Part shown: piece after piece, positions 14,017 through 26,269 of the stretch
Numbering within the stretch: position 1 is the stretch's first letter
Layout: each line of letters begins with the position of its first letter
NCBI GenBank assembly: GCA_024220505.1
Contig: JAKZZE010000011.1
Location: 310,001 to 374,000, forward strand
Source: Rhizopus arrhizus
Taxonomy: Eukaryota > Mucoromycota > Mucoromycetes > Mucorales > Rhizopodaceae
Direction: 5' to 3'
DNA: 64,000 bases
Notes under the pieces: generated by a model
The model's input: only the letters and a program-made list of their open reading frames with translations
Told to the model about the DNA's origin: nothing
The model's database searches: none
Made by a program: the position numbers and the translations under genes

Positions 14017-15366
14017 ATGAGCATGAACGAAAGAGCGAAAGCAATAGAAGATTCAATTTTAAGCTATCACGGCATTTCAGATTCTGAAGACGATTTCAGC
14101 TCTACCTTTGGAAACGATAATGATACATTAGACAACTACAATGTTTCAGATAAACTCAAAAATCTGTTGAGATTAGGCAACTTTCAAATTGATGACAATT
14201 TAGCTGGTCTCGACGATGAATCTGAGGATGACTCTGTTTTAAATCCTATACGAGAAGCCGAAAAAAGAATACCTATTGAGGCCGGATCAGGCGAAAACAA
14301 ATACATGAACTTTCCCTTGAAACCACCTGCAGAAGAAGATAATACAGCAGAAAAAAAGAAGCAGACCAAAAAACCTAAAGTAAATAAGATGAAGCGACGA
14401 GAGAAAGAAAAGAGAAAGAAAAGTAAAGCAGATCCAGAGATTGATGATATACTGGAACATTCACCACGACAACGACGAGATATTCATGAATTTTTGGAGA
14501 GGCTAAGACAGGAAGACTCAGATAATGAAGAGGGTGACAGACAAATTAAAAAGCCAAAGAGAAACAGAGTAGGTCGAAGGACCCGAAAGAAGACTTTTGA
14601 AGATATCAGCTCGCTGGTGGATGAGAATGGAGAAAGATTAGTTAGAACAACAGAATTACTTGATACCTCTTCAGATGATTCAGAAGACGATCGACCAATG
14701 ACAAAAAAGGAGGAGTTGGAGATGTATCGCGAAAGGGAACGAATGCTTAGAGCAACTGAAGTGAAAATTAAACCAACAATAAAAGTGAAAACCTTTGAAG
14801 ATTTTATCAAACGTAGAGAACAACGCGAGCAAGAAGAAAAAGCTAAGAAGGAAAAGGAAAAAGCACTCAAGCAGCTACAACAAGTACAAGAGGAAAGTAG
14901 TGATAGTGATTTAGAAATCATTTATGATAAAAAGCTATATCCAACCTCACCTGAAAGGTCAAGAAATACAAAATTGGCAGCATCACCGATACGAAATGGA
15001 GATACAAGCCGTCGCAACTTTAATGCAGTCTTGTTAAAGCGTATTTATGAACAAACGCATGAGCATCGAAAAAATATAGAAGAAGCCGCAAAGGCTCGCG
15101 GAGACTATATTTCGGCTGCTGATAGAGCAAAACGATTGATTGAGCAAGAAAAGAAAGCACAGCTTATCAATCAACAAATTGAACATCATTTCAACAGAAA
15201 GCCTAAGTCACTATTCAGTAGCACAGATAACGATATTGACATGTTAGAAAATGAGGATGAGGGTGAGGAACAAGAAGAAGAAGAAGAAGAAGAGAAAGAA
15301 GAAGAGAAAGAAGAAGAGAAAGAAACAATGGAGGAAGTGGAGAAGACTGATAATAATGAAAATTAA
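14017..15366 (+). CDS. Mrc1/claspin-like checkpoint mediator, N-terminal part
   Basis: Amino-terminal half of an Mrc1/claspin-type replication-fork and S-phase checkpoint protein, separated from its matching C-terminal domain (17845-18746) by 2.5 kb. Start chosen at 14017 (MSMNERAKAIEDSI); an in-frame ATG upstream at 13831 adds an unlikely hydrophobic leader. The product is charged and rich in Ser, Glu and Lys. Segments typical of fungal Mrc1 are KKEELEMYRERERMLRATEV followed by KTFEDFIKRR, and LLKRIYEQTHEHRKNIEEAA with RGDYISAADRAKRL. The frame ends in a Glu/Lys run and a TAA at 15364. A donor-like site (G, then GTGAGG at 15263) lies before that stop and is in matching phase with the downstream piece. 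Confidence 0.7.
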   Translation: MSMNERAKAIEDSILSYHGISDSEDDFSSTFGNDNDTLDNYNVSDKLKNLLRLGNFQIDDNLAGLDDESEDDSVLNPIREAEKRIPIEAGSGENKYMNFPLKPPAEEDNTAEKKKQTKKPKVNKMKRREKEKRKKSKADPEIDDILEHSPRQRRDIHEFLERLRQEDSDNEEGDRQIKKPKRNRVGRRTRKKTFEDISSLVDENGERLVRTTELLDTSSDDSEDDRPMTKKEELEMYRERERMLRATEVKIKPTIKVKTFEDFIKRREQREQEEKAKKEKEKALKQLQQVQEESSDSDLEIIYDKKLYPTSPERSRNTKLAASPIRNGDTSRRNFNAVLLKRIYEQTHEHRKNIEEAAKARGDYISAADRAKRLIEQEKKAQLINQQIEHHFNRKPKSLFSSTDNDIDMLENEDEGEEQEEEEEEEKEEEKEEEKETMEEVEKTDNNEN

Positions 15367-16266
15367 AAATAACAAGCTGTTAAAAACAAAGAATGAAGTA
15401 TTTTTTTCCTTCATTTCTATTGATTAAATATGTTTAATGTTATATTTAACATTTAATACAAAACAAGCATCTAAGGCTATTTGAAGCAGTTGTACAACAG
15501 TAACATAAATAACTCTTATTAATGATATTAAAATATCAAAACAAATGAGATTAAAGAAGGTCTTTATTCACTACTACAAGAGGACTTTGAGTTTGTGTGA
15601 CTAAATCGAGAGTATTTTACTTGAAAGCATGACGAAAGCAAGTACTGAAATGTATCTCGTTTCTTTTTTTTTATAATATTCAATTGGGTTCGAGTGCACA
15701 TTTTATGTAGGTGTCCTCATTAAAAATTAGTTCTGCTTTGTGAACGCGAAAGACTTCACATTTTTAAGAGATTGGTTGTAATTAAGCAAATCAAGATGAT
15801 CATATTTTTAACCATTGCACTATTTAAAATTTATTAATAGTGTATATATGTATTGCCGTCCTAGTTATTCAATAGTAAACCATGCAGCTTGTACAGGTAA
15901 CTTGCTACTGAAAGCTTTATATAAAGATCAAAGAGCATTCTTTATCAATTTTGCTATTGCCTTGAATGTCTTTTTATTTTAAATTCGTGTTGGTTAGATC
16001 CAAGTGCTTTATCATAAGCACTACAATTTTTAAATTAAATGAACGCTAGCAGCGATCAATATCCTAGATAATTCTGAGATACATTTATATACCTCTTACA
16101 ATAATTGTAGATAGAGCAATAAAATGTATCAAAGCAAAGACATATCCCATTTAACAAATTTATGAAAATCCTTAACGATCGAGGACAAATATAAATCATT
16201 TTCATAAAATCATATATTAATATAAAGGATAAAATAAGTATTGTTAAAAGGTGTGCCTATTGTGTT
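15367..16266. other. Non-coding DNA between the two Mrc1-like pieces (left part)
   Basis: AT-rich, no supported reading frame, no recognised repeat. It is either the left part of an unusually long Mrc1 intron or DNA inserted into or rearranged within the gene. Confidence 0.5.
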
Positions 16267-17185
16267 CTACAAAGCGCCAAAAATATCCCAAAAAGTAGCA
16301 AACACATAACAAGCAAATGCTAAGAATCCCCAAAAAATACTGACATTATAAAAGTGGCAGAATCTACTACCCCACCAACACTTGTATTTCACCGCCTCCA
16401 CAATCAAGCCGACTCCCCACAGGATGACTAAAATGATGTCGAGACTAAACATAATCAGGCGATTCATTCTAGACTTTTTTGAAAAAACCCTGTAACAATA
16501 AAATAAAAGCTGATATCCAGAATAAATAATAGATATCACTGCCTAACAACAAAGATCTAACTAACGAATTGTATTTGCATATGTATTGTATACGTACCAC
16601 TGCAAATAGATAATAAAAACATGCTGGCGATGAGAAAGGAATATTTTCGTTCGAAAACTAGTACATAAATTAGTTTTTCAAAATAATCAATCCTTTTCTT
16701 TTTACCGGCCGAGCACCAGCAGCAAATCCTAAATGGCCTATGCTAGCTAAAAATGCCACAAGTGGTAGCCAAAATCGCAGTTGTGGTGGTTTACAATATG
16801 CATCGCCTCCACCACCAGCAGTGTCCATCGTGGTATTCTCATTTTCTTTTTTAGGCGATTCTTGCTGATGGATGTCATTCATAGATACATGCGAATAAGC
16901 CCCTCCTGTATTTTGAGGTTGGTTACCGTACGCGGTGCCAGAATATTGATATGCATCCTGTGGTACAAAGTTTGACTGTGGTACAGGCTCTTGTTCTGTT
17001 TTATTTGATTCAGTGTTCCATGCATTATTATACCCAGTCGCACTATAACCAGGCATTGGCATAGGCATCTGTGGCTGGCCGTAAGAATTTACATAATAAG
17101 CCGCACTGCTCTCATCTTCATAAGCGTTTCCATATCTTGGTCCGTGTGGGTCTTGCCAAGGATTTTGGTCAAATGGTGCTGACAT
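16267..17185 (-). CDS. Four-transmembrane MARVEL-like membrane protein
   Basis: Small membrane protein of unknown function with four predicted helices. Three exons, 17185-16706, 16657-16598 and 16542-16267, all in phase 0, give 271 residues. The N-terminal 130 residues are soluble, rich in Tyr, Gln, Pro, Met and Asn (for example GQPQMPMPMPGYSATGY). Helices: LRFWLPLVAFLASIGHLGFA, ACFYYLFAVAVISIIYSGYQ, MFSLDIILVILWGVGLIVEA and YNVSIFWGFLAFACYVFATF. Cys-Trp-Trp-Gly before helix 4 fits a loop. The topology resembles MARVEL-domain proteins of fungi. An in-frame ATG at 17248 would add 21 residues. The gene lies antisense between the two Mrc1-like pieces. Confidence 0.75.
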
Positions 17186-17844
17186 TGATGAATGGAAAGA
17201 AAGCAAAGGTATGGAAAAAGAAATACCTTGAAAATGTTTTGATGTCATGCTTTTTAATTTTCAAAGAAACATGGTTTAAACTATTTTTAGAATCTTAAGT
17301 TAAAAAGGAGAGAAACCTATGCTATAAGTTTTTTTTTTCTGGGTAAAAATCGTATTTACAACATGCAGAAATATTAGAAAATAAATGATGTTTTTGCGCG
17401 GCTATTGTGATGGAAGATCTCAAAAATTAGACATTAATCTCGTTCGCCTGAAGTAAACAACTGAAAGTTGTACAAAAGTTAAGCTTGGAAGTTTGTCACG
17501 AATTAGCATAGTACTTTTTATATCAAAAGGATAAGAAAACCAAGATATATTTGCATAAAAGTGCCTCTGTTCAGCTTTGTCAAAGTTAAACGTATGTTCG
17601 AGAGCAAAATGCTTCTCTGATAGTTCTTGTTAATGTAGTTTCTTAGAGTGTAACAAGACCGAGGTAAACTTTTTCTCAAACTTTATATTTCCTACCTGTC
17701 AGTAGCCTTATTGTCATTCGATGCTGTTTATCATAGCTTAGCAGTCACTTCGTTTTTTTTGGAAAAGGAAAATGCAACATGTTAAAACATTGATTTTACA
17801 TTACAAAAGATTCAAACAGGATGAACGACAGCCTACGTGACAAG
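17186..17844. other. Non-coding DNA between the two Mrc1-like pieces (right part)
   Basis: Holds the presumed promoter of the antisense membrane-protein gene. No coding signal was seen before the Mrc1 C-terminal piece. An AG at 17843-17844 is the best candidate acceptor for the following exon. Confidence 0.5.
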
Positions 17845-18746
17845 ATAATCAACACTCAAAAAAACAAAAAGAAAAGAACGATTACGTTGTAGAAGAAGCT
17901 GAAGAAGAGGAAGATGAATTCTTTGGCCTGGGTGGACCTGATGTTGAAGAAACCGAAGATTTGGATCAATATGAACAAGACGGAGTGCTTGTTGAACACA
18001 ATGAGGAAACAGAGAACCTTGATGACGCTGCTCTGAGAGCAATGTTCCTGTAAGTACTTTTGATTTATTAAAATAAACCATTCATTTATACATTTTCTAC
18101 TAGCGAACAGGATGCGGAATCTGATAGAAACATGGTGCAGCGATTGTTGAAGGATATCACAAGCGGTGGCTTACGTAAAAGAAAAGCCGCTCTTGAAGAA
18201 GGTTTTATGTTTGATGATATTGATATTTATGACGATGACGATGATTTAGTTGCTGTAAGACGGGCTGCTGCTGCTAAACGACGCAAAATGCTGCAAGATA
18301 ATGGTGGTGCTCTGGAAGCTTTAGGTTGATTAAGGCTTTTTGGTTTAAAAATTAAACTAACATTGTATATAGCACAAAACCCAAAAACTGCAGCGTTTGT
18401 TCGAGCAGCACGTGCTAGAAGAGATGAGGGTGCTATTCCTTTGCTGGACGATAGTGAGGGTGAAGAAGAAAAATCGGAATCCGAAGAGAAATCACTAGGC
18501 AAATCATTAAATGCATATCTCATTGATGAAGAAGATGATGGTGATGATGATGATGAAGATGAAGATGTCAGGGTTGATTATGATAAAACAAAAAAGGTGT
18601 TAAATATTTCTGAAGAAATAGAAATCAAACATCCAGTGCATAATAATGAAGCGAAAGTAGCTCATAAAACCAATGGCGATACTAAACGAGCAATACATTT
18701 GACAGATGATGAAGATGATGATAATATTCCGTATACCTTTGCTTAA
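17845..18746 (+). CDS. Mrc1/claspin C-terminal (MRC1-like) domain piece
   Basis: C-terminal conserved domain of an Mrc1/claspin protein. Three exons: about 17845-18049, 18104-18324 and 18373-18746. Diagnostic sequence: VVEEAEEEEDEFFGLGGPDV, then DDAALRAMFLEQDAESDRNM, VQRLLKDITSGGLRKRKA and AQNPKTAAFVRAARARRDEG, which match the PF09444-type region known from fungal Mrc1. No credible initiator ATG opens this frame; a TGA lies just upstream in frame, so the piece needs an upstream exon. The AG at 17843-17844 would join in correct phase to a donor after 15262 in the N-terminal piece. The tail is very acidic. This is most likely one gene with a 2.58-kb intron, otherwise a split gene. Confidence 0.8.
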
Positions 18747-18882
18747 TCTAATTATTCAAACAATAAAATAAAAGGACAACTGCCCAAATAAAAGTATATA
18801 GATTGTATAAATTATGAAATATATGGCTTTTGCGATATTGTTCTCCTTTATGTACATTAATCTATGATTTACATAATGCGTT

Positions 18883-19237
18883 CTATTCGTTTTTGTCCTT
18901 GCTTTTCTGTTCTTCCCTCTTAACACGTTCGAGTTCTCCAATGAACCTATGGTTAAAATAGCTGTTTGTGGAATGTACAAAGTAAGTTTTTCATACTATA
19001 TTCTGCTTACCATCTTATTGTCAAAAACAAACAAATAGCCAGTAGCAGTAATGCTATAACATGTGGATTTCCTCCAGTAATGATAATCATAAAGAGCAAT
19101 GTCGCAAAAAGAGCATAAAAAGCATAAAACATGATTTTAATAACACCTTTTGCTGTATATCCTGGAGTCATGATGGATTGGACAATTTCACCCATTAAGC
19201 CATGGGCTTCAATTTCTACTGGAGTTTCGTTTGACAT
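18883..19237 (-). CDS. Pkr1-family V-ATPase assembly factor
   Basis: Small endoplasmic-reticulum membrane protein of the Pkr1 family, which in yeast assists assembly of the V-ATPase Vo sector. Two exons, 19237-19011 and 18946-18883, give 96 residues. After a short acidic N terminus comes the family motif around EIVQSIMTPGYTAKGVIKIM, then two close helices (FYAFYALFATLLFMIIITGG and HVIALLLLAICLFLTIRWFI) and a charged cytosolic tail (GELERVKREEQKSKDKNE). The start is the second in-frame ATG of a longer frame (19303), chosen because the family has a short N terminus. It converges with the Mrc1 piece, 136 bases apart. Confidence 0.8.
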
Positions 19238-20614
19238 TATAAGGAGAGAAAAAAGAAAACGGTGACACGGCATTTTAAGGCGACTAATAAAATTGAATTT
19301 CAAATAGCAAATCAGATGAAGTGGATTTGATTTTAAATGAAAGCAAAAATGCTTATAGACGTGATGTATACTCTTATGACTAGAAAATAATATATAGTAG
19401 CCTTATAATCGCTACAATTTCCTTTTATATATGCAAAAAGAGATATTTTCAAATACATGTAGACAATGTAATAATTCATGCCAATTGTAAACCTTGATGG
19501 TTGACTATTATTTCTATTTTCTACATTTGTTTGATATGTAATTGAATATTAAATAAAAAAAAGCTGTAACTATTGAGAATGTTACCTTTAAAAAAGATCA
19601 CAGAACGACTGTTTGAATACTTATGAATCGCTGATTATATACTTTGATTTATTTAGGCCCAATCATCAGTATGCTATTTTTTATATTTGATCAGAGACAG
19701 GGAAAAAAGTTATTTTCTTTTCTGTATAAGTATATCTTTACTTAAAAGCACATTTTTTGTATTTTTGTTTTTAAGGCTTTGAAGTGTTTATGTACTCTAA
19801 AATTTATGACAGCATTTTTCAAAATAAAATGAAATCGGTTCTGAAGAAAAAAGCTAGAGCCATTAAAACATGATTTCAAAAGTAAATAGCATTAAGAAAA
19901 AAATGAATCCTTGGTATTTGATAGTTTGATAATGTGTACAAAGTGTAAAGATGTCTAAAATTTATGACAGTAGAAAGGATTTTAGATTGCAATCTCAAGT
20001 TTGGATTGTGTCTTTTTTTATCTTATGCTTAGCAACACATTTGAGCTTTGAAAAGACAAGCTAGCTGATTTACCAAAGTTTACTGTCCTATCTGATCAAC
20101 AGTATTAGAGCTTTAAAACTTATCAATAGATCCATTATTTTTATTTCTTATTAAAAAAAGGATATTCAGTAACATGTATATAGCTCTCCCTTCTCTTTGA
20201 GTATTTGAATGATTGTTATTGATAGATTCATATAGTGTTCCATCACTTGTGACTATTACAATGATAGCCAGACTGTTACAAAGTTAGTTATTCAAGTCTC
20301 TTCATTTTAAATCATGTTAACGTATAGAAAAGCCTGAAATTAAGGCTATCTGTACAACAGTAATTACTGTGCCATATCATTGTGAGCAGCTTTAAACGCT
20401 AATAAAAGTAAGGCCATATATGAAACTCTTTTTTTTTTTTTTTTCTATAATATGCTATATTTAAATAGATTTTACACAAATAAGCTGCTTAACATTTTTT
20501 CGTAGTTCAAACGATCAATTTATTTTCACACTATTTCTGCTGGGAATAAATAAATGGTCTAGGAAAGAAGGGGAAAGAGGTTGCTTTTTCAAGCACTTTT
20601 TTTTGTTCCAAAAA
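19238..20614. other. Intergenic, 1.4 kb (divergent promoters of pkr1 and msp1)
   Basis: AT-rich, no supported gene. A 17-base direct repeat occurs at 19796-19812 and 19954-19970 (TCTAAAATTTATGACAG). Confidence 0.5.
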
Positions 20615-22024
20615 ATGAAATCTTGGTTACAACGTCCAGAAACTAAAAAATATGCTGCAGACGGTACAAACAAGTATAATTTACAACATAGAAAGAAGTA
20701 TAATTGACTCTTTTTTTTTACTAGTTGCTTTATTTGCTCTTTCTCAAGTAGCATTTTATTTCGCTTTTAAATTCGTTGTAAGTTCTTTAGATCCTACAAG
20801 AGCAAAGCGTCAGGAAGCCAAAGCCAAAAGCAATCGCGTAATGGGAAAATTGGGTGTAAGATCAATGTTTTATTGTATTCGTTGTCGATTTACTTAAGGT
20901 TGCACACCATTCTAGAAAGATATCAAGTTATCTGAATACGAACAGATCATCGCAGCAGAAATAATTCACTCTGACGAAATTAGCGTCACCTTTAAACGTA
21001 ATTACCGTTTACTCTAAAAAAAATCAAAAAATTTATAAAGATTTTACATTAGAAATTGGTGGATTGGATCCAATCATTCAAGAACTTCGCGAAAGTGTCA
21101 TCTACCCACTTTGTTATCCTGAATTATTTACTTCAGCCTCTGGTTTGTTAGGTGCACCTAAAGGTGTTCTACTCTACGGCCCCCCTGGGTGCGGAAAGAC
21201 AATGCTAGCAAAGGCATTAGCTAGAGAAAGTGGTGCTACCTTTATCAATGTTCATGTATCCACCTTGACAGATAAATATTATGGTGAATCAAACAAATTA
21301 GTATCAGCTGTATTTACATTGGCTAGAAAGCTGCAACCCTCGATTGTATTTATAGATGAAATTGATTCTTTTTTGCGTGAGCGTAGAAGCACAGATCATG
21401 AAACGACAGGAATGATGAAAGCAGAATTTATGAGTCTTTGGGATGGCTTAACAACAGGAGAAGATAGCCGTATTGTTATTTTGGGTGCTACTAATCGACC
21501 TAATGATATTGATTCTGCCATTTTGAGAAGAATGCCTAAGAGATTCTCCGTTCGATTACCAAGCGAATCACAAAGGAGAAGCATTCTTGAACTTGTAAGA
21601 TTAATTCGTTTTGAAGAAGTGAGAGTTTGCTTGTTTATTCATTTTTTACTTTAGTTACTGAAAAATATTCAACTGGTGCCTGACTTTAATATGACTGAAT
21701 TAGTTCAAAGAACCGCAGGCTTATCAGGAAGTGATTTAAAGGAACTCTGTCGTAATGCGGCCATGATACCAATTCGTGAATATGTTCGATCTGTACAAAC
21801 AGTATCCAACAGTGAAGATGCAAGCCAGGATCTGGTCAACTTGGATCTTTCTGGGGTAGTATTATTTATTACAGGAATGTGTGTGTGAAGCTAAAGAATA
21901 TTCATAGAAAATTAATACTCGCCCATTGACCCTAACCGATTTTTATGCTTCTGAGAATAATAGTCGTGAGAGATCATATAGTTATGCAACATCCGATTCG
22001 CCTCAACAAGAAAATCTTGATTAA
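20615..22024 (+). CDS. msp1: Msp1/ATAD1 membrane AAA ATPase
   Basis: Outer-mitochondrial/peroxisomal membrane AAA ATPase that extracts mistargeted tail-anchored proteins. Six exons (20615-20663, 20725-20855, 20916-20997, 21053-21594, 21655-21855, 21908-22024) give 373 residues, close to yeast Msp1. An N-terminal helix ([20 protein letters not shown]) precedes [16 protein letters not shown]. The ATPase core shows [19 protein letters not shown], Walker A GPPGCGKT, pore-loop region around DKYYGES, Walker [11 protein letters not shown], sensor 1 GATNRP and the arginine-finger region [10 protein letters not shown]. The AAA lid ends with [20 protein letters not shown]. The fourth and last splice joins are the least certain. 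It converges with the GTPBP-type gene, 208 bases apart. Confidence 0.93.
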
Positions 22025-22232
22025 ATATATACATATACATATTTAAATTAAAGAAACTGACTTATAGAAAAAAAAATAAAAAAAAGCTTCAACAAAACAG
22101 CGTTAAAGTATTTTTTATGATCGTATAAAAGTCTAATTATAAATGGAAAAAGGAACATTAACAAACATGCGACAAATTATATTTCAAATAACATTAATTT
22201 TATTAGAAAGTATAATCTATAAGCAAAACGCA

Positions 22233-24375
22233 TCACAGTAAGTTGGTAATCTTGCCAATTCCTTTTGTACGTCCTTCTCTAAATATCTAATGTAATATAA
22301 AAAATTAATTACAATTATTTTACTATTTATTATAGTTCCTTTTACCAATCTTGAACCAACTGTTAAGTATTCTGGATTTTTCACAAACTCAAATTCCTAA
22401 AATTAAATTGGTTATATGTTGTTTTCTTTCGTATTTTTGTTATTCTTGCTTACAACTTTAGCTCTATCTCCTGTTCTCAATATTGATTTTTCAGATGTAA
22501 GGATACTAGCCGTCTGGCGGACAGCACCACAGTGAACCATGGCCTGGTATTTTGACTTAATCATTGTTGAATGATAAAGCACCAATATTTCAGCTTCAAA
22601 TCGTCTCGAAACCTTGGGCATTGGTTGGTCCTTTTCATGAGTTAGCAGGACTTGACCCTTTCTTATTGCATTTCGACGGATGTTCTTTAAAGCCAAAGTC
22701 ACTGTTTGACCTGCAGTTGCTGCTGGTACGCTTACTCGTTTACGATGAATACCCTTAACAGATGTCGTCGCAAACTGACCTACAGAATCGGGACCCAAGA
22801 TAACCTTATCACCTACATGCACTACACCACTTTTGATAAGACCACTGACGACCGTGCCTACAAATGGAACTGAATATGTTTCGTTGATTTCATAGTGAAG
22901 AGGCTGATCCGTCTCATATCTTGTTAAGGAAGGCAAAATATTTAAAAAGTTTCGAACCAAGTCCAAGCCTTGACCTGTCACATTGCTCACTTGAAATATG
23001 GGACATAGCCTTTCACTGACAAAATTTTGCTATATAGAAAGAGATTTAATTAAGCTGCATTTATGTGAATGTCTCTTTTTTTTTTACCGCTGTCATAACA
23101 ACATCATGGTTATTTTGTACAAATAGCGGAATCTTTCTGCACGATTTTGATTTCAAAATCTTGGTTAATTCAGCAATTGTCTGCTCAAGCACATGGCTAG
23201 GACATCGATCAATTTTAGTAATCACAACCAAGACAGGAATTGCCAGTGATAAAGCAAGTCCCAAGTGCTCCTTTGCCATACCAATCATACCAGCGTTAGC
23301 ACCAACCTAGACATATATCAATAAATGAAGCTTTTAAAAGAGAGTACTTCCTATTACCATTAGCATTGCAAAATCAGGTGCACTTCCAGTCATACCAAAC
23401 ACCGTCGTCTATACAATTATAAGGAACATTCTTTTGTTTATAACAAAGGTTATTTCTTACCTTAAGATATTTTTCATGACCAGCTAAATCAACAAAACTA
23501 ACCACCTTTGCTGCCTTTTCTGTGATTTCCTCCCAAGTCAGTTTTTTGCCTGAGCCAGCTGGATGAAGAATTGGCTTTGAATGTGAATCAAATCCCAATA
23601 TTTCACCACCCACACTTGACGTTCTTCCTGATTCAATTTCGTGTTTATGTCTAAATAGATTCACCCTTGCCTTTCCTCTTCCGTCATCCAAGATACCTTT
23701 TGTTAATACACCCAACATGGTTGACTAATCATCTTATTCAGTCACCAAAGCCTATGCCTTTTCTTTTGTATATTGTCTTTTACCTTTCCAGCATCCACGT
23801 TGCCAACTACTGCCACTCTCACTTCCAACGCTTCCTGTACTGATTTTGGGCGTTTTCTAATCATTAAATGGGATACTTTTTGAGTCGATATCGGCGTTTT
23901 GTTGATATCCAATTGTATCAGTTCATCCAGATCTGCCAAGTCAGCACCCAATGCTTGAGTGAGTAAAGTTAAGTTTGCTATGCAGATTTCATATTCCTTC
24001 GTTGTCAAATTCATTGGCGTACCATCCTCTGTATAAAAATATATAAACATAATGATGAATAGTATTATCTTTTTATACCTTCTAAGCCTATTTCAAACAA
24101 TGTTTCTCCTTTACCTTGTTCCATACGTGCTGATATTGTTTGCTTTAGCCATTCTATATCTTTTTCATTGTATTCTATTAGTCTTTCCTATATTGTATTT
24201 TTCTGTCAGTTCCCTCATTTCATGTTAAGATTCTTTTCTATACTTTTAACGTTCTATGCTCAACATCTTCTTCATCTATTTTTTGTTGCTCATCAAGCGA
24301 AACATTATATAAAGCTGAAACCAAACGAGTTGCTTCGTCTTCGTGAGAAGACTCTTGTGTTGTTCTAGTTGTCAT
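22233..24375 (-). CDS. GTPBP1/GTPBP2-type translational GTPase
   Basis: EF-Tu-like GTPase of the GTPBP1/GTPBP2 group (implicated in ribosome rescue and mRNA turnover in animals). Nine exons: 24375-24244, 24187-24079, 24028-23784, 23724-23461, 23408-23358, 23306-23088, 23029-22454, 22396-22346, 22286-22233, total 566 residues. Motifs: P loop GNVDAGKST split by an intron, G3 in [15 protein letters not shown]4 in [11 protein letters not shown]. Domain 2/3 segments include [20 protein letters not shown] and the terminal [16 protein letters not shown], which is characteristic of the family. The last intron has two possible acceptors; the one giving IFREGRT matches the family. The precise orthology (1 versus 2) is not resolved. 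Confidence 0.9.
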
Positions 24376-25216
24376 ATTGTATTAATGAGAATAATATACA
24401 AAAAGTGGAAAAACCAGTACCAGTTTTTATACCAACCACAAAAACATGACATTTTAGTCCATGACTGAGTTTGAATGAAATATGTCCTTTGATTTGACTT
24501 GAATCCGCAGCTAGAACAGAAAAGAGTCGTTTTGAGTCATCACCGCAGCAGCTTTTTATGTTAGTAAAATAACTATTAAGATATTGAATTGTAATGCTTC
24601 TACATTTCTTGACAATGTAAATTTTCACTGTGGATTCGCCTAAGTAGCACTGTGGTTCTTGCTGTTATTTCATTTGACCAAAAAGTTGTTTCTTCTAAAA
24701 AATATCTCCAGCGTAATATCCATAAATTCAAATCCCCACAAGCAATTACATGAAAGATGTCAAGTTTCTAATGCGGTATTATTTTAGTTGTTGTTTGAAG
24801 TGGTCGATATATTTAATCAAAAGATGGTAACGAAGGTTGAGCAAAGAGTCATCGTGCCAATGTATCATATATGTCTTTTAATTGAGCAAGACCACAAGAA
24901 GTGTTCATCTGTTTCGATTGCGCCACATATCATGCATCCTTCATCAGTGATATACCTAGGCATGATTTTATGCAGACGAGAGCGGATGTTTAATTTATTT
25001 TACAGTCAGGCTGATAAATGTTGGTGATTTTTTAAGTACTTATTTTTGTTGTTAACTAAAAACCATTGCTTCGTTTTGTAAAAAGCAGGTTATCGTTTAT
25101 AAGAAAAAAGTTATCGTTGTGCTCGTAAATTGTTGAATCAATTCAATATAGGGCAAAATGAACTCATTGTTTTATTCATATATTTGCATAGGATTTTTGG
25201 TAAAGCAATTGTAAAT

Positions 25217-25545
25217 TTAACGTTTAGAATAAGAACAGAAACCATAAAGTACGCTAACAGGTGCATTTTTGCATGTATCGATAATTTTACTTGATAGATT
25301 CTCTTCGATCAATATTCGGCTATACTTCATTTCCCCCTTAACCATAGCCCAGAATTGCTCGATTGGATTGAGTTTAGGCAAGTAAGGAGGGAGAGATACT
25401 CTCGATGACCTTTACTATCTATCTTTTGTTTGGGTGACTGAGGCTTAGGAATAGAAGCATTTTCCATTATAAGGTTGGAGTCTTTAAGGCTTCATCTTTG
25501 TCCATAATCTCGAGTAATTCGTTTATAAATTAGTTTACTAGGTAC
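25217..25545 (-). pseudogene. Tc1/mariner (DDE) transposase relic, C-terminal end
   Basis: The minus strand encodes SLPPYLPKLNPIEQFWAMVK followed by GEMKYSRILIEENL, up to a TAA at 25217. The PPY-P-LNPIEQFW block is the hallmark around the third catalytic acid of Tc1/mariner/IS630 DDE transposases. Upstream the frame is broken (a shift or stop around 25400-25440), with further related reading toward 25545. No inverted terminal repeats were found. This is a dead fragment. Confidence 0.75.
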
Positions 25546-26269
25546 CTGATCCATTATTATTCACTTACAAAAATGATGAATAGTAAAGATCATGACTTAT
25601 TTATTGTTCATCTTTAGTTTATAGAATGAATCTAATAGTGATAGTTTTATTTAATAAAGATTTAAATCATTATCTTTTGTCAACTTTAATATACTTCTTT
25701 TAGTTGTGATTATTCAATGTCTACTATGATCTGACACAGTTTTACAACGTTATAATTTATCATCAAAATTGTCCTGAAAAACTTGCTTTGAAACAAGTGA
25801 TACTTGAAAACGAAGTTTACATTGAAATTCGAAGATGGAGAAAAGTAAAAACATATTGTATATTTTATCAAACTAAATACACTAACGTTAAACTACTTTT
25901 TTCTTAGGCAATTAAAATGAACTAATATTATTTCCCTGCCCTATTCATACAAATGACCCTCCTACTGAACAGGATATTTTAAAGAAAAACTTGATTGCTT
26001 TTACTGTTGCACTAGATGAAAGTTTAAAAGGGCATCGACTCAAAAAAGCAGCCTGAACTAGACTAATGTATTCAAAACATATTAATTATTTTGCATTTTA
26101 TCTCCAATTCTAATGATAAAATCCTTGTAAGATGGCGTTATATATTATTTACCAAATGAATATAGGAACCATTACTAACTGAATTAATAGAGAAACCAAA
26201 TCGGAAGTAAATCAAGAAGCAAATAGCAAAAAAAAATGATAACAGATTTTATTTACATCATTATGGCCA

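Noticed and set aside
19796..19970. 17-base direct repeat 158 bases apart
   Set aside because: Single pair, no flanking structure; not enough to propose an element.
24788..25027. Frame with MYHICLLIEQDHKKC, possibly a LINE zf-RVT tail
   Set aside because: Suggestive only; the following His/Cys positions are missing and no reverse-transcriptase motif is nearby.
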